From Doryteuthis pealeii (taxonomy: Eukaryota > Mollusca > Cephalopoda > Myopsida > Loliginidae), in assembly GCA_023376005.1 (NCBI GenBank), contig CM042141.1, positions 90,167,671 through 90,231,670 on the forward strand: a stretch of DNA of 64,000 nucleotides, read 5' to 3'. The translations under genes and the position numbers were made by a program. Below the pieces are notes generated by a model. That model ran no database searches, was not told where the DNA came from, and saw nothing but the letters and a program-made list of their open reading frames with translations. Positions within the stretch are counted from its first letter, which is position 1, and every line of letters starts with the position of its first letter. This document shows, piece after piece, positions 1-10,350 of this stretch.

Positions 1-240
1 ATCAACCTTCGTGGATTATTTAATGCCAAAGTGATCCTTGTAGAATAACAGTAGTGGTAGTATTCATCCCATAGCTGGGGAATGAGGCGGTTCATACCTT
101 TCCCCAAAGTTATTCGTCCGAAAGTGGACGTGGTAGCACGACTGGTGTTCGAACTCGCTTACTACAATGTCGCAGCCCAGTACGTTATCCACTATGACAC
201 GTGGACTCCGAGGACGTCGTAAAGTCAATGCCACACCACC
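1..240 (-). repeat. tRNA-derived SINE, family R (copy 1)
   Basis: Read on the minus strand, this copy starts with a tRNA-like head (CATAGTGGATAACGTACTGG, then GAGTTCGAAC as a B-box-like motif). It continues with a central segment resembling AAAGGTATGAA...CAGCTATGGG and ends in the tail GGCATTAAATAATCCAC. Related copies are at 37735-37945 and 55700-55890. The tail is shared with the 5S-derived SINEs and with family P. The left end may be cut by the window edge. Confidence 0.6.
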
Positions 241-261
241 TGATCGTCAATGTTCAGGCGA

Positions 262-836
262 AATGATTTGGTTTGTTTGTTTTTTTTGTTTTACGGCATA
301 TCAACCTCAGTGGGTCATTTAATGCCGATAAAGTTTTGAAATGAATCAATTCTTAATGGATAATACAATTTTGTTTATCAACTCATGTTTTTCTATTTAA
401 CCCATAAATTGGATCCTAACAGGTACTACCACTCCGGGGCAGAGTGGACCAGGGAGCAATGGTGATGAAGGGGTGCTCCATATTCCCCAAACCTCCAAAA
501 CTGGAACCTCGCCATCAGATAAAGTTTAACGTCATTCCCAGGACATGTAGACCCTCAGTCACCGCCTTCTAGCACCCATATGATAAAAAGGGGGTGAGGC
601 TTGCCATAAGGGCAATAGGGTTGGGAAAATCATATAGGTGCTAGGGCTTGACGTGACCAGCCGATTGATCGGAAGGGGCCTCTCCGGCCGCCCGTCTAGC
701 CCAAGATAGGGCCAAAGTGGAGTATTGCAAGTCATGAACTGCTCATCCACCTGGGCTCTATCCTTAAGCATCACGGGTCGCCACCCACACGGCCAACAGG
801 TGGCCCCATTGGGAGAGTCTTACCCCTCTGCAGGCG
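262..836 (-). repeat. Unclassified ~580-bp retroposon-like repeat, family P (copy 1)
   Basis: This block matches 9355-9937 (opposite orientation), 18085-18700, 38255-38905 and 48605-49055 at high similarity. The sense strand is defined by the shared SINE tail (GGCATTAAATGACCC... then GTTGATATGCCGTAAAAC), so this copy is reversed. A ~70-codon frame is open on the minus strand (559-774) and is echoed in copies at 9399-9674 and 38345-38554, but I recognise no protein domain. It could be a long SINE or a truncated LINE 3' region. Confidence 0.65.
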
Positions 837-1091
837 AAATGAGAAGTTATAGTTAATTAGGGGGATTTTTAGGGGGATTTTTTCAAATCTTTTGGCACTA
901 CACGTACTGTATGTATTTGAATATATTTTATATCGGATTTTTTTTTTTTTTTTTTTTTACTTTGAACAATACAAAAGGGGCAAAGGTTCTTGAGGTTTGT
1001 ATACACTAGACAACGCTATTTTGTAATTCAATTCGTTCTCTGTTTCAATACCCAGATGTAAAAATCGGGTGACTGTTCGAATTTTTATTTC

Positions 1092-1147
<56 letters not shown>

Positions 1148-1239
1148 TGTGGTGTAGCGTAATGCTTCTCGGCATGGATAATGAAAATGGCGAACCGAAT
1201 TCAAAATCCGACGAGGTTATTTATCATTATCATTGATAA
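837..1239. repeat. AT-rich spacer with (AT)n microsatellite
   Basis: This spacer holds a poly(T) run near 939-958 and an uninterrupted AT dinucleotide run at about 1095-1144. A partial SINE-like fragment lies at 1150-1215. I see no gene. Confidence 0.6.
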
Positions 1240-1491
1240 TTATAATAGTGGACTCGTCGACCCGAGTTCAATTCCTGGACAATGCTTTTTGCATTTCACG
1301 TGGCGCTAATACCGTTGGGAAAAGTATGAATCCAATTCTCCCTCCAGCTATGGGTAAATAGCAGGACAGACTGGGCTCTTTAACAATGGCTAGGTAACCA
1401 GTCTAGAGAAGGAAAAGTTAAAACCTGTTAAACCTATTAAACCCCGCTAAAGAAATTAACCTAGTGTGCATCCTGCTCGTGCGGAGGTGTT

Positions 1492-1539
<48 letters not shown>

Positions 1540-1545
1540 ATATAA
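1240..1545 (+). repeat. tRNA-derived SINE, family A, with (TA)n tail
   Basis: The copy contains ACCCGAGTTCAATTCCTGGA (B-box-like), the central segment GAATCCAATTCTCCCTCCAG / CTATGGGTAAATAG, and the 3' block CATCCTGCTCGTGCGGAGG followed by TTGG(TA)n. The same order recurs at 6171, 10118, 39280, 41695, 42068, 45812 (reverse) and 60683. The 5' head is truncated or scrambled here. The AT microsatellite at 1493-1545 is this element's own tail. Confidence 0.7.
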
Positions 1546-1582
1546 TAGTTATTAATAGTATTATAAATGTTATCATTATAGA

Positions 1583-1975
1583 GGCGCACGTTGGGTAATG
1601 GTTATCGTCGTACAACATTCTGGACGAGCCTGTTTACATTTCGCTATAGCGCAAATACCCTTGGGAAATGTATGAATCCAACTATTCTCCTTCCGGTTAT
1701 GGAAAAATATTAGAACATGTTGGCCTCTCTAGTTTTGGTAAAGGCAATCGGCTACGTAGAAGAAAAGACTTTGAATTTAAAACAACATCTATGACAGTCC
1801 AATATCGTGTTCAGCATAGTTCTGGTAACGTTTGTGACAGCACTAATGCCAAATTGTATCGCACCTTTCCCTTTCTCTTGGAGAACATCGGTGTTGTGAA
1901 GAAGGAAGACCTTCAGCATGCGGAACTATCGGTCTTCTAAACAATCTTGCCGAGCCATGTGCTTAGGTACAGATT
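1583..1975 (+). repeat. SINE A head joined to a second repeated segment
   Basis: Positions 1590-1700 match the family A head and centre (GGTAATGGTTATCGTCGTA; CCCTTGGGAAATGTATGAAT). From about 1760 the sequence departs and instead resembles 3120-3345 (GACTTTGAATTTAAAAC; TGTGACAGCACTAATGCCAA). The 90-codon open frame at 1668-1940 runs across this repeat and is not taken as a gene. Confidence 0.5.
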
Positions 1976-2014
1976 TAGTCTCGCAAGATTTATTATTATT
2001 ATTATCTCTTTTTG

Positions 2015-2063
2015 AGTTTTCACATCAGTGTTAGCTGATGGTCTTTCACTGGAGTTTGAGTGA

Positions 2064-2099
<36 letters not shown>

Positions 2100-2440
2100 G
2101 GAATTTTTTCACACTAGTGTTAGCTGATGGACTTTCACTGAAGTCTGAGTGACAACAAGTCTCCTTATGTCTCCAGGACTCTTCTGAGTATTCTAGCGGA
2201 TTGTAGCAGTGCAGTAGTCTGGATGGTCTCAATTCTTCCTCTGATTCCCAGTTCCTCCAGTCTTTTTTCCAAGCTTTTTGGGACCGTTTCAAGTGCACCA
2301 ACTACAATTGGTATCACTTTGACCCTCATATTCCACAGCTTTTTAATTCTCTAGCAAGGTCCAGGTATTTGTCTATCTTTTCGTTTTCTTCATCTTCACC
2401 CTGTGATCTGCTGGAACGTTATTATTATTATCATTATTAT
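2015..2440 (-). mobile_element. Non-LTR retrotransposon 3' end, family D (copy 1)
   Basis: On the minus strand this encodes fragments of a C-terminal retroelement protein block. The pattern PADHRVKLKE, then VIPIVVGALGTV, then LEIRGRIETIQ-like and a final RILRRVLET-like segment is known from the C-termini of several invertebrate endonuclease/reverse-transcriptase elements. The end carries an (AAT)n tail (ATT runs at 1990-2003 and 2068-2098). Frames are broken, so it is a 5'-truncated dead copy. A second copy follows in the same orientation. Confidence 0.6.
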
Positions 2441-2998
2441 TATTATTATTCACTCCTTTTGAGTTTTCACATCAGCGTTAGCTGATGGTCTTTCACTAGA
2501 GTCTGAGTGACAGCAGAATACTCAGAAGAGTCCTGGAGACCTGAGGAGGTCTCCAGGACTCTTCTGGGTATTCTGGTAGATTGCAGCAGTGCAGTATTCT
2601 GGATGGTCTCAATCTTTCCTCTGATGTCCAGATTTTCCAATCCCTTTTCCAATCCTTTTGGACCGTTCCAAGTGCACCAACTACAATTGGTATCACTTTC
2701 ACTTTTATATTCCATAACTTTTTCAGTTCTCCGACAAGGTCCATGTATTTGTCCATTTTTTTCATTTTCCTTCAGTTTCACCCTATTATCTGCTGGAACT
2801 GCAAAATCCACCATTTGACAAGTTCTTTCTTTTTTGTTAATCAGCACTAAGTCTGGTCTTCTGGCTGGGATAAGGTGATCCGTTTTTATTTCAAAGTCCC
2901 AGAGAATTTTATGCTTTCGTTCTCAAGAACAGATTATTATTATTATTATTATTATTTATTATTATTATTATTATTATTACAACTGCTAGCCTTCCATA
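2441..2998 (-). mobile_element. Non-LTR retrotransposon 3' end, family D (copy 2)
   Basis: This copy is longer and better preserved than copy 1. The minus-strand frame 2467-2847 reads ...DFAVPADNRVKLKENEK, and an overlapping frame reads VIPIVVGALGTVQKDWKR, so one frameshift separates the halves. A short inverted duplication lies at about 2522-2562 around the sequence ACCTGAGGAGGTCTCCAGGA. ATT microsatellites flank it at 2420-2450 and 2933-2980, consistent with repeated ATT-tailed insertions. Confidence 0.65.
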
Positions 2999-3059
2999 CA
3001 ATATTATTATTAATTATAATCGTTATTAATAGTATTCTTAATACTCTTTCCAAGTATTG

Positions 3060-3345
3060 ATAGCTATGGCTAAGACATTAGGACTGACTGGGCTCTCCTG
3101 CCTTTCAGGACAAATTCTCATGTAAAAGGAAAGATTCTGAATTTGAAACCAGCAACACGGGTCACGAAGGCAGTTCAACGTTGTGTTCAGCCTCGTTTTG
3201 GCAAATTTGTGACGACACTAATGCCAAGTTGTTTAGCCCCTTGTCCTTCCCTTTAACAACATTAATAGATATGCTGCATGGGCAACAGCCAGTCGTCCAT
3301 ATAATATTTCCCAGACTTTTGCCAGGTACAGGGATTCTTGCATGA
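3060..3345 (+). repeat. Repeat related to 1760-1960
   Basis: The segment shares TTCTGAATTTGAAACC, GTTGTGTTCAGC and GTGACGACACTAATGCCAAG with the downstream part of the 1583-1975 copy. It has no coding features that I recognise. Confidence 0.45.
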
Positions 3346-3464
3346 CTGATAAATGCCATTATATTTCATATTAATTTACTAACCAGAGTTCAATGCCAGG
3401 AGCGTTACAATTATTAAGCGTTCCATTTTCAACTGGGACCATACAATTCACAAATGACATGAAA

Positions 3465-3750
3465 TTTGAAACGGTTATCGTTGTAGGAAATGGACTCGTC
3501 AAATCCTTGGCGAAGCTGTTTTCGTTTCATTTCGTGCTAATGCCCTTGGGAAATGCATGAACCTACATTTTCTTCCAGCAATGAATAAAGTAGTAGGACA
3601 GACTGGGTAAAATAAGGAGCTGATGGTAGGTGTGGCGCTCCACCTGAGACGCCAAAACAATCTCCTTGGTCTAGCGCTAGTGAAAAGGGGATAGACTCCC
3701 TCGCTGTCTGGCTGATACCGACTTTAGGCCACCCCGACGACTTTACTTAC
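3465..3750 (+). repeat. Chimeric SINE: family A head/centre joined to family B 3' half
   Basis: Positions 3465-3609 are family A (GTTATCGTTGTAGGAAATGG to CAGACTGGGT). At about 3606 the sequence switches to the family B 3' half (GGAGCTGATGGTAGGTGTGG; CTCCTTGGTCTAGCGCTAGT; ACTCCCTCGCTGTCTGGCTG). The join falls at GGTAAAAT, a string also found just before the B module in the B copy at 45213. Confidence 0.65.
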
Positions 3751-3824
3751 TTACAACTCATTTAGATCAACTTGAGCCATCAGATCAACTTGAGCCATCA
3801 AAAAACAGTCTTTGCACAATGAGG

Positions 3825-3883
<59 letters not shown>

Positions 3884-4238
3884 AAACGAACAAATTCTGA
3901 TGAAACAAACATATACGTAACATTTATTTTGTAGAAATATACAAGATGCAAATGTTTAAAAACAGTTCATATTTTCTTAATGAAGCGAAATATGAACTGT
4001 CCCATATGATGACAAGTGTATCATTGGAAATAATATAAACCAAATCACGATGAACTTGAACGGTTATTGTTCAATAGAAATGTACTTTGACCAACACTAA
4101 AATATCATTCTTTTATTTCTCATAAATATTTGAACAAGCGCATACTCTGTTTATAGTGCCAAAGTTTTTATAGTTCATTAAGGATTTTGAATATAGAGAG
4201 TCCAAATTAACTTACCAACACACACGAATGCAGGCAGG

Positions 4239-4276
<38 letters not shown>

Positions 4277-4534
4277 CACAGACACTTCTCTTTGTCTTAA
4301 CCCTCTAGACAATATTAGCGAGGGGTAAAAATTTTAGCAGATATTTAAGAGAGAGTCGGGAGAGTTTTTGACTTAATTGCAAATTACGACTAATTAGAAC
4401 CAATTAAAATGGATTTTTTCAAACATTTAGTAAGCCTAAAACTAAGGAATAAATTAGTATAAATTTCGTGTCATTAAACTAATTAGGAAAAAAGCCTTTA
4501 GAGATTAAAAGGTGAAAATCTCAGCTTTAGCATG

Positions 4535-4570
<36 letters not shown>

Positions 4571-4797
4571 TATATATATTATGACACTACGCGTGCTGCA
4601 TGATGCAATTGTGTGCACGTATGTGAGCAGAGATGTGTCTGTGTATGAATATATAGTTGATTATATAGATAAGTAGATATGTGGGTATGAGGATTAAGAC
4701 AAACCACATATAGGTATATATGTATGTGTGTGTGTGTGTGTGTAGACCAGAGACGGTGGCTATTTGTGAATACATGTATATCTGTGTGTATGCATAT

Positions 4798-4849
<52 letters not shown>

Positions 4850-5149
4850 TGTGTATATATATGTATATGGTCTTTGACGATCATAGGGGCTTGATGTGAG
4901 CGCCCAGTCAAAAGTGTTTTTTCGGAGAGTAATAAAGATAGATAGGCGACGTCTGGTCTGTTTTTGAATACAATTCAGATAGGGATCAGCTGTGGGTGGT
5001 CTTCAAAAAGAGATTTTCAAATCTCGCGGGGTTGGCGAGATCTCGGAAAATGAGAGTTGGGACGAGATTTTAAAAATAGGGGAAGACAGGGAATTGGAAA
5101 ACCAGTTAGTTTTAAATTGAGATCCGGGCAGTCAAGTTATACTTTCAAC
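3751..5149. repeat. Microsatellite-rich spacer
   Basis: The spacer contains a tandem pair of ATCAACTTGAGCCATCA at 3766-3800, (AT)n at 3826-3880, (CA)n at 4232-4274, (AAT)n at 4532-4570 and alternating GT/AT runs at 4720-4865. The open frames here are microsatellite translations. I see no gene. Confidence 0.7.
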
Positions 5150-5475
5150 AGGAGACCAGTTGAGTTGATATCCCCCCTTTCGGCTCAACATACTCTTTAT
5201 CTACCACGTACTCCACGTGTATGGGTTAGGCACAAGGCCCTATTGATGTAGGACCACCCACAAACCTAAGCTCATGGGTGGCGGGTGAAAAAAAATGCGT
5301 TGATCCCGTCAGCATTCCCCCTCAAGGCGATTGCCTCAGGCACTGGGCAATAAACCCAGCCCCAACCCTTTAGATCAAGGGAGTAGGTGTTGCCTGGGGG
5401 AGTGGCCCCCTGGCATCAACGATGTTAACTTGTAAGGTCCAGGGCCGAAACCACTGGACCCCCACCCCGAGGAGA
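5150..5475 (+). repeat. Unclassified repeat, family Q (copy 1)
   Basis: GC-richer block with GTTGATCCCGTCAGCATTCC, CAATAAACCCAGCCCC and GGGAGTGGCCCCCTGGCATC. Diverged relatives lie at 14108-14340, 37960-38170 (reverse), 42860-43310 and 47035-47125. I recognise no coding content. It may be a SINE body or part of a larger retroposon, since two copies abut family P. Confidence 0.5.
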
Positions 5476-5532
5476 CTCATAGCAGCAGGAGAATAGAAGA
5501 TAGGAGATAGAAATGACTGAAGCATGGAGTCG

Positions 5533-5537
<5 letters not shown>

Positions 5538-5605
<68 letters not shown>
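5538..5605. repeat. (CT)n microsatellite
   Basis: About 68 bases of uninterrupted CT dinucleotide. A second block of GACA/GA repeats follows at 5780-5856. Open reading frames over both are low-complexity artefacts. Confidence 0.95.
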
Positions 5606-5608
<3 letters not shown>

Positions 5609-5780
5609 TTTTTTTTTAATGTTCCCTTTCAGCGTTTTGGCCCCCGGAGGCAGCTCGACTGCAGACACAACAGGTGGAAGTCCAGTTTAGCATGCAGACG
5701 ACACGACGGTCAGCAAGATGAGCAGAGAAGAGCAGAATGTGCAGCAGAGAACGTCATATTCTTATTATATATATATATAT

Positions 5781-5811
<31 letters not shown>

Positions 5812-6170
5812 GACAGAGAGAGACAGACAGACAGACAGAGACAGAGAGAGAGAGAGATGAACAAAAATTATATGACAAATAAGAATATCTATTTTCTGTT
5901 ATTCATTTTTTTATATTTTATTCTCAACTAGTTTCGACCTTAGGTCATCGTCAGGAGAAAAGTTTTGTTTTTTTTTTTTGTGAAGAAAAGTACTTTTTAA
6001 AAAGTTTTTTAAAAGAGTTGATATGCTATAAGTGAAGTGACGAAAAATGAACTGAAGATATATTTTTTTATTATTTTTGTGTATACAACTGACCTTTATA
6101 TGATATCTACTATCGTTGACACTTGGCATTGAGCTCTCCATTTTGGATGTATAAGTTAAGCATGTGTGTT
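5606..6170. other. Spacer, no gene seen
   Basis: AT-rich sequence with GACA repeats. One short motif, TTTCGACCTTAGGTCATCGT at about 5931, resembles a tract often found in invertebrate retroposons. Nothing else is identifiable. Confidence 0.4.
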
Positions 6171-6425
6171 GTGAGGCACGCGGTGTAATGGTCACCGTAG
6201 TAGGAAATGGACACGTCGAGACGAGTTCTAATCCTCGACGAGGTTTTTTGCATTTCCCAAAACGCTAATATCCTTAAGAAAGTATTAATTCAACTATTCT
6301 CCCTCCAGCTATGGGTAAATAGTTGGACACCTGCGTAGAAGGAACACTCTGAATTCAAATCTGTTAAATTACGCTTAAGAAATTAATCTTGTGTAACATC
6401 CTACTCACGTGGATGGATTGTTAAA
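6171..6425 (+). repeat. tRNA-derived SINE, family A
   Basis: The copy is nearly full length. The head is GTGTAATGGTCACCGTAGTA with GACGAGTTCTAATCC, the centre is TCTCCCTCCAGCTATGGGTA, and the 3' block is ACATCCTACTCACGTGGATGG. It is followed immediately by a 5S-derived SINE in the reverse orientation. Confidence 0.75.
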
Positions 6426-6645
6426 TTGGGTTGGTTGGTTTGGTTTTACGGCATATCAACCCTTTTCAGGTCATTTAATGCCGAATCAAGACATTTTGAT
6501 ATTTGGTTTCTTACAGTATCTGCTATTACTTAAATGGTCACCCATCTAAGTATTGAACAGGCTCATCGCTGCTTAACTTCGGTGATCTAGCGGAAACCAG
6601 TGCTTTCAACGTGACTTAACCGTAAGCTGTTAAAGTGTGTGGGGG
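6426..6645 (-). repeat. 5S-rRNA-derived SINE (copy 1)
   Basis: Read on the minus strand, 6520-6640 follows metazoan 5S rRNA in order: ACGTTGAAAGCACTGG, AGATCACCGAAGTTAAGCAG, CAATACTTAGATGGGTGACC. The 5S part is followed by a short unique segment and then the tail GGCATTAAATGACCTG...GTTGATATGCCGTAAAACC. A 5S head on a retroposon tail defines the SINE3-type architecture. Substitutions and the missing 5S 3' end exclude a functional 5S gene. Confidence 0.8.
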
Positions 6646-7116
6646 GGGGGGTATGTAAAGTAACTCGGTTCTACAAATATAACATTTTTTTCATAGAGTT
6701 ACTATGTCCTTTTTTGATTAAAAAGATTAATTTTGATATGCCATTAACACAAAACTGCCCTTAAAATAGAAGTTTCGTGTTAAGGAATAAAATGAGTTTT
6801 AAAAATTTGGAGTGAGTGCACGAGTGTGCTCACTTCAAATATTGCCCTTAACATAGCAGTTTTTTCTTTTGCTTCAACTCGATATTGAATATCTTTGTGT
6901 GTAAAATGTCTTCCTTTTTCTATGCTATCATGTAACGTGATAGTAATATTTATAACTCCAATGTATTTGTATATAAATCAATATAATCAGCAGATGCTTA
7001 TGATTTATATTAGTACAAATATTTCAAGCGCAGAACAAAAGGAAAAAAGAATATTTGTTTGTCGAATTAGTTAGCAATGTTGAACCTTTTGATCTGAGGA
7101 ACTGAATATGCGCATT
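6646..7116. other. AT-rich spacer, no gene seen
   Basis: A G-run at 6640-6651 is followed by AT-rich unique sequence. The imperfect palindromic phrase GAGTGAGTGCACGAGTGTGCTCACTTC lies at about 6810-6836. No coding or RNA feature is recognisable. Confidence 0.4.
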
Positions 7117-7678
7117 CAGAGATTGACTTTTTCTCGATTTGTTTAGCCTTACATTTGAACATATATGCCCGCCTAATTCATTAATTATCAACTAATTAAA
7201 ATTTCAAAAATTAGGTATGACTTCAATTAAGCACATATTCTCCCCAAAATGGCGAAAAGTAACAAATTTCACACAAGGAAATATGGACGAAATACGAGTA
7301 ATCAATAAAAACGTTCCTTAAGTGATTTTTTTTTTATTGAAAACTGAAGACAAGATAATTTATACGAATTAGTTAGGCACGAAAATAAAATAGAATCTGG
7401 AATTTTAATGGGTTATAAAATCTTCTTTTTTTTTTTTCATATTTATTTTAGTAACATAGTACGGAAAAGATTCTTAGATTATTTAAGTTTTTTGATCTTT
7501 CAAATTTTGAGAGGCTAAACAGATTTTATTGTAGGCAAAAATCAAAGGGAGATCAGTGTTCTATTCAAAGGAGCTGATGGATAAAAAAAAATGCAAAAAT
7601 GAAGATTAAAATTTTATGGCTCTGAGATCCTCTTTTTTTTGCACAATGCCACATTGTTTTACAATGAAAATCAATATA

Positions 7679-7713
<35 letters not shown>

Positions 7714-7896
7714 ATATTATATGAAGTGGACAAACAATGTGTTTGAAATGGCGAAGGCCGACAATTTTTTGGAAGATTATGTGCTTAATTAAAGTCATAC
7801 CTAATTTGTTAATTAATTAATTATAATTAAATGAATTAGGCGTGCATATCAGTTTAAATGTAAAGCGTAAACAAATCGAGAAAAAGTCGATCTCTG
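7117..7896. mobile_element. DNA transposon-like element with long terminal inverted repeats
   Basis: The first ~145 bases (from CAGAGATTGACTTTTTCTCG) recur as the reverse complement at the other end (to CGAGAAAAAGTCGATCTCTG), including TTAATTATCAACTAATTAAA-like and TATGACTTCAATTAAGCAC. The right end is followed by TA; the left flank is TT. The interior is AT-rich with an (AT)n run at 7680-7722 and has no transposase. A half copy lies at 61588-61752. This fits a non-autonomous long-TIR or foldback element, possibly of Tc1/mariner type. Confidence 0.65.
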
Positions 7897-8253
7897 TATT
7901 AACAATAGGAACTTTTAATATAAAATTCTTTTAAAAATAATCTAACAATTTAAAAAAAAAAAGATACATATTTTTTCTTATTTACGAGATTTAAGTTTCA
8001 ATGTTTAAGATGCCCTATTTCCATATCTTTGTACTGGGGATCAATGCGCGAAACAAAAACTAACGAAAAAAATTCTTAGTCTTTTCAATTTAGTAAACAT
8101 TTATTTACAATAAAAGGTCGTCTTTTATTACTTCATATTCCGAAAGTTTTATTAAAATCGGATAGTTAGTTTATTTTATATGATTTTTAGAAGAATTTCC
8201 TTTGATCACCCATTTTTAGAGCCAGAGATAATTTGCACATCCCTATATATATA

Positions 8254-8308
<55 letters not shown>

Positions 8309-8600
8309 CAATAAATTTTATTTATAAGAAATAAATTTTATTTTTTTTGAATAAAATTTATTTTATTTTTAACAATAAATACGTTTTTTTTTTTTTTTTT
8401 TTTTAATTCCGGTACTGATCGAGAGTGTTCTGTGCCTCGTAATTGATGATGTATTCATTTCGTTTTTCCGCTTGCAGTGATGCTTTGATAAAGACATATT
8501 CATAATGTCGAAACAGATTTCTGTCAGCAAAAACTTTTAACATCTTGTTTTTTCTATAAACTTTCTTACATATTGTCGGATTCAATATCCATTTTTTACC

Positions 8601-8664
<64 letters not shown>

Positions 8665-8919
8665 AGGGTGCGTGTATGCGTTAGACTAAAGAACATAAAG
8701 TCTCATTTTCAATAATAAAAAAATACGCAGGTGTAGTGAGGTTCGATTACAAACATCAAACAATAGAAAACATTGACAGAAATAAACACCACTAAGAATT
8801 ACATAATACAGAGAATGATAGGAAAGTTCCACCTTATTCATAACCAAGTCGAATTATTTGTCGTTTGATGTTCTGATTGATTTGGTGAACAAACCAAATA
8901 CTTTAGTCCGCCTACGCCT
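7897..8919. other. AT-rich spacer with microsatellites
   Basis: (AT)n runs lie at about 8244-8306 and 8608-8662, and a poly(T) at 8384-8404. Positions 8405-8600 contain GAAACAGATTTCTGTCAGC and a tract resembling retroposon 3' domains. The frame at 8403-8696 runs through the AT repeat and is not credible as a gene. Confidence 0.5.
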
Positions 8920-9165
8920 CGTCTGTGAGATTCTAACTCTGGTGCTCTGGGAAGTGTGGAGTACCCCTTCATTACTATTACGCCTCGGTCCACTCTGACC
9001 CTGAGTTGCAGTATCTGTAAGGGTCCCATCTATGAGTTTAAACAGATATGATTTCACCTGCACGAATAACAACCCTATTCAACAAAACGAATAAAACAAA
9101 AACGTCTTCGGCATAAAATAACCCAAGTATTGACGTGCCGTAACATCCAACCAACTGCATTACAA
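8920..9165 (+). repeat. Family P repeat, 5'-truncated (copy 2)
   Basis: This copy contains GGTGCTCTGGGAAGTGTGGA, GGTCCACTCTGACC, GGGTCCCATCTATGAGTT and the shared tail GGCATAAAATAACCC...ATTGACGTGCCGTAA. It is more diverged than the 9355 copy that follows in the same orientation. A (CT)n run starts just downstream at 9172. Confidence 0.6.
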
Positions 9166-9167
9166 CA

Positions 9168-9212
<45 letters not shown>

Positions 9213-9354
9213 ATCACATAGTCTACACTTGTTATTCTCTTAGGTCCAATCAGTTCTATCTTTTGCCAAGTTCTTTCGTACGCTCTCGCCTCCTCCCACA
9301 ACAGGGAAACACACTTGATTAAAATAAAAGAAATATTGAATATATGCCGCCCTG

Positions 9355-9937
9355 TCGAATGCACCGACTGCACCTCTGTAGAGGGGTAAGACTCCCCAAT
9401 GGGGCCACCTGTTGGCCGTGGGTGGCGACCCGTGATGCTTAAGGATAGAACCCGGGTGGATGAGCAGTTCATGACTTGCAATACTCCACTTTGGCCCTAT
9501 CTTGGGCTAGACGGGCGGTCGAAGAGGCCCCCTCCGATCAATCGGCTGGTCACGTCAAGCCCTAGCACCTATATGATTTTCCCAACCCTATTGCCCTTAT
9601 GGCAAGCCCCAACCCCTTTGTATTATATGGGTGCTAGAAGGCGGTTGCTGAGGGTCTACATGTCCTGGGAATGACGTTAAACTCTATCTGATGGTGAGGT
9701 TCCAGTTTTGGAGGTTTGGGGAATGTGGAGCACCCCATTCATCACCATTGCTCCCTGGTCCACTCTGACCCGGAGTGGTATTACCTGTTAGGGTCCCATC
9801 TATGGGTTAAATAGAAAAATGTATTTATGAAAAAAATGTATTATCCATTAAGAATTGATTTATTTCAAAACGTTGTCGGCATTAAATGACCCACTGAGGT
9901 TGATATACCGTAAAATAAAACAAAACCAAACCAAATT
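9355..9937 (+). repeat. Family P repeat, near full length (copy 3)
   Basis: This is the reference copy for the family. It starts near CGACTGCACCTCTGTAGAGG, contains ATGCTTAAGGATAGAAC and CTAGCACCTATATGATTTTC, and passes CATCTATGGGTTAAATAG, a phrase shared with SINE families A and R. It ends with GGCATTAAATGACCCACTGA and GTTGATATACCGTAAAA. A 91-codon frame (9399-9674) is open; the same frame is open in copy 1. Confidence 0.7.
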
Positions 9938-9971
9938 GAATATATACGACGTATATATAGATAGATAGAAA

Positions 9972-9976
<5 letters not shown>

Positions 9977-10021
<45 letters not shown>
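9977..10021. repeat. (GA)n microsatellite
   Basis: About 45 bases of GA dinucleotide just downstream of the family P tail. Confidence 0.95.
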
Positions 10022-10026
<5 letters not shown>

Positions 10027-10117
10027 TTTTTATTTTACTTATGATTAAAGTATACATTCATGTATATTTTTACTTCCACACTTTGCTGCATCTAAAAATG
10101 TCTGCAATTATGTTTGA

Positions 10118-10350
10118 ATTTTGTTTTGGTGTAATGGTTACCGTCGTAGGAAATGGACACGGCGAGACGAGTTCAAATCCTGAACGAGGCTGTTTGCATT
10201 TCACATGGCGATAATACCTTTGGGAAATTTATGAATCCAACAATTTTCCCTCCAGCTATGAGTAAATAGTAAGGCAGACTAGACTCTTTAACCTTGCTTA
10301 GGAAACCAGTCTCAAAGAAGGAAAACTCTAAATTTGGATAATCATTTTCG
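10118..10350 (+). repeat. tRNA-derived SINE, family A
   Basis: The head is GTGTAATGGTTACCGTCGTA with ACGAGTTCAAATCCTGAACG. The centre (CCCTCCAGCTATGAGTAAAT) and GGAAACCAGTCTCAAAGAAG follow. The copy is cut off before the CATCCTGCTCG block. Confidence 0.75.

Noticed and set aside
1668..1940. 90-codon open frame
   Set aside because: It runs across two repeat modules (SINE A and the 3060-type repeat) and is not conserved in the other copies.
4579..4911. 110-codon minus-strand open frame
   Set aside because: It consists of translated GT/AT microsatellite (HTHTHT, IYIY) with no domain or splice context. The same applies to 5477-5782, 8403-8696 and 17330-17732.
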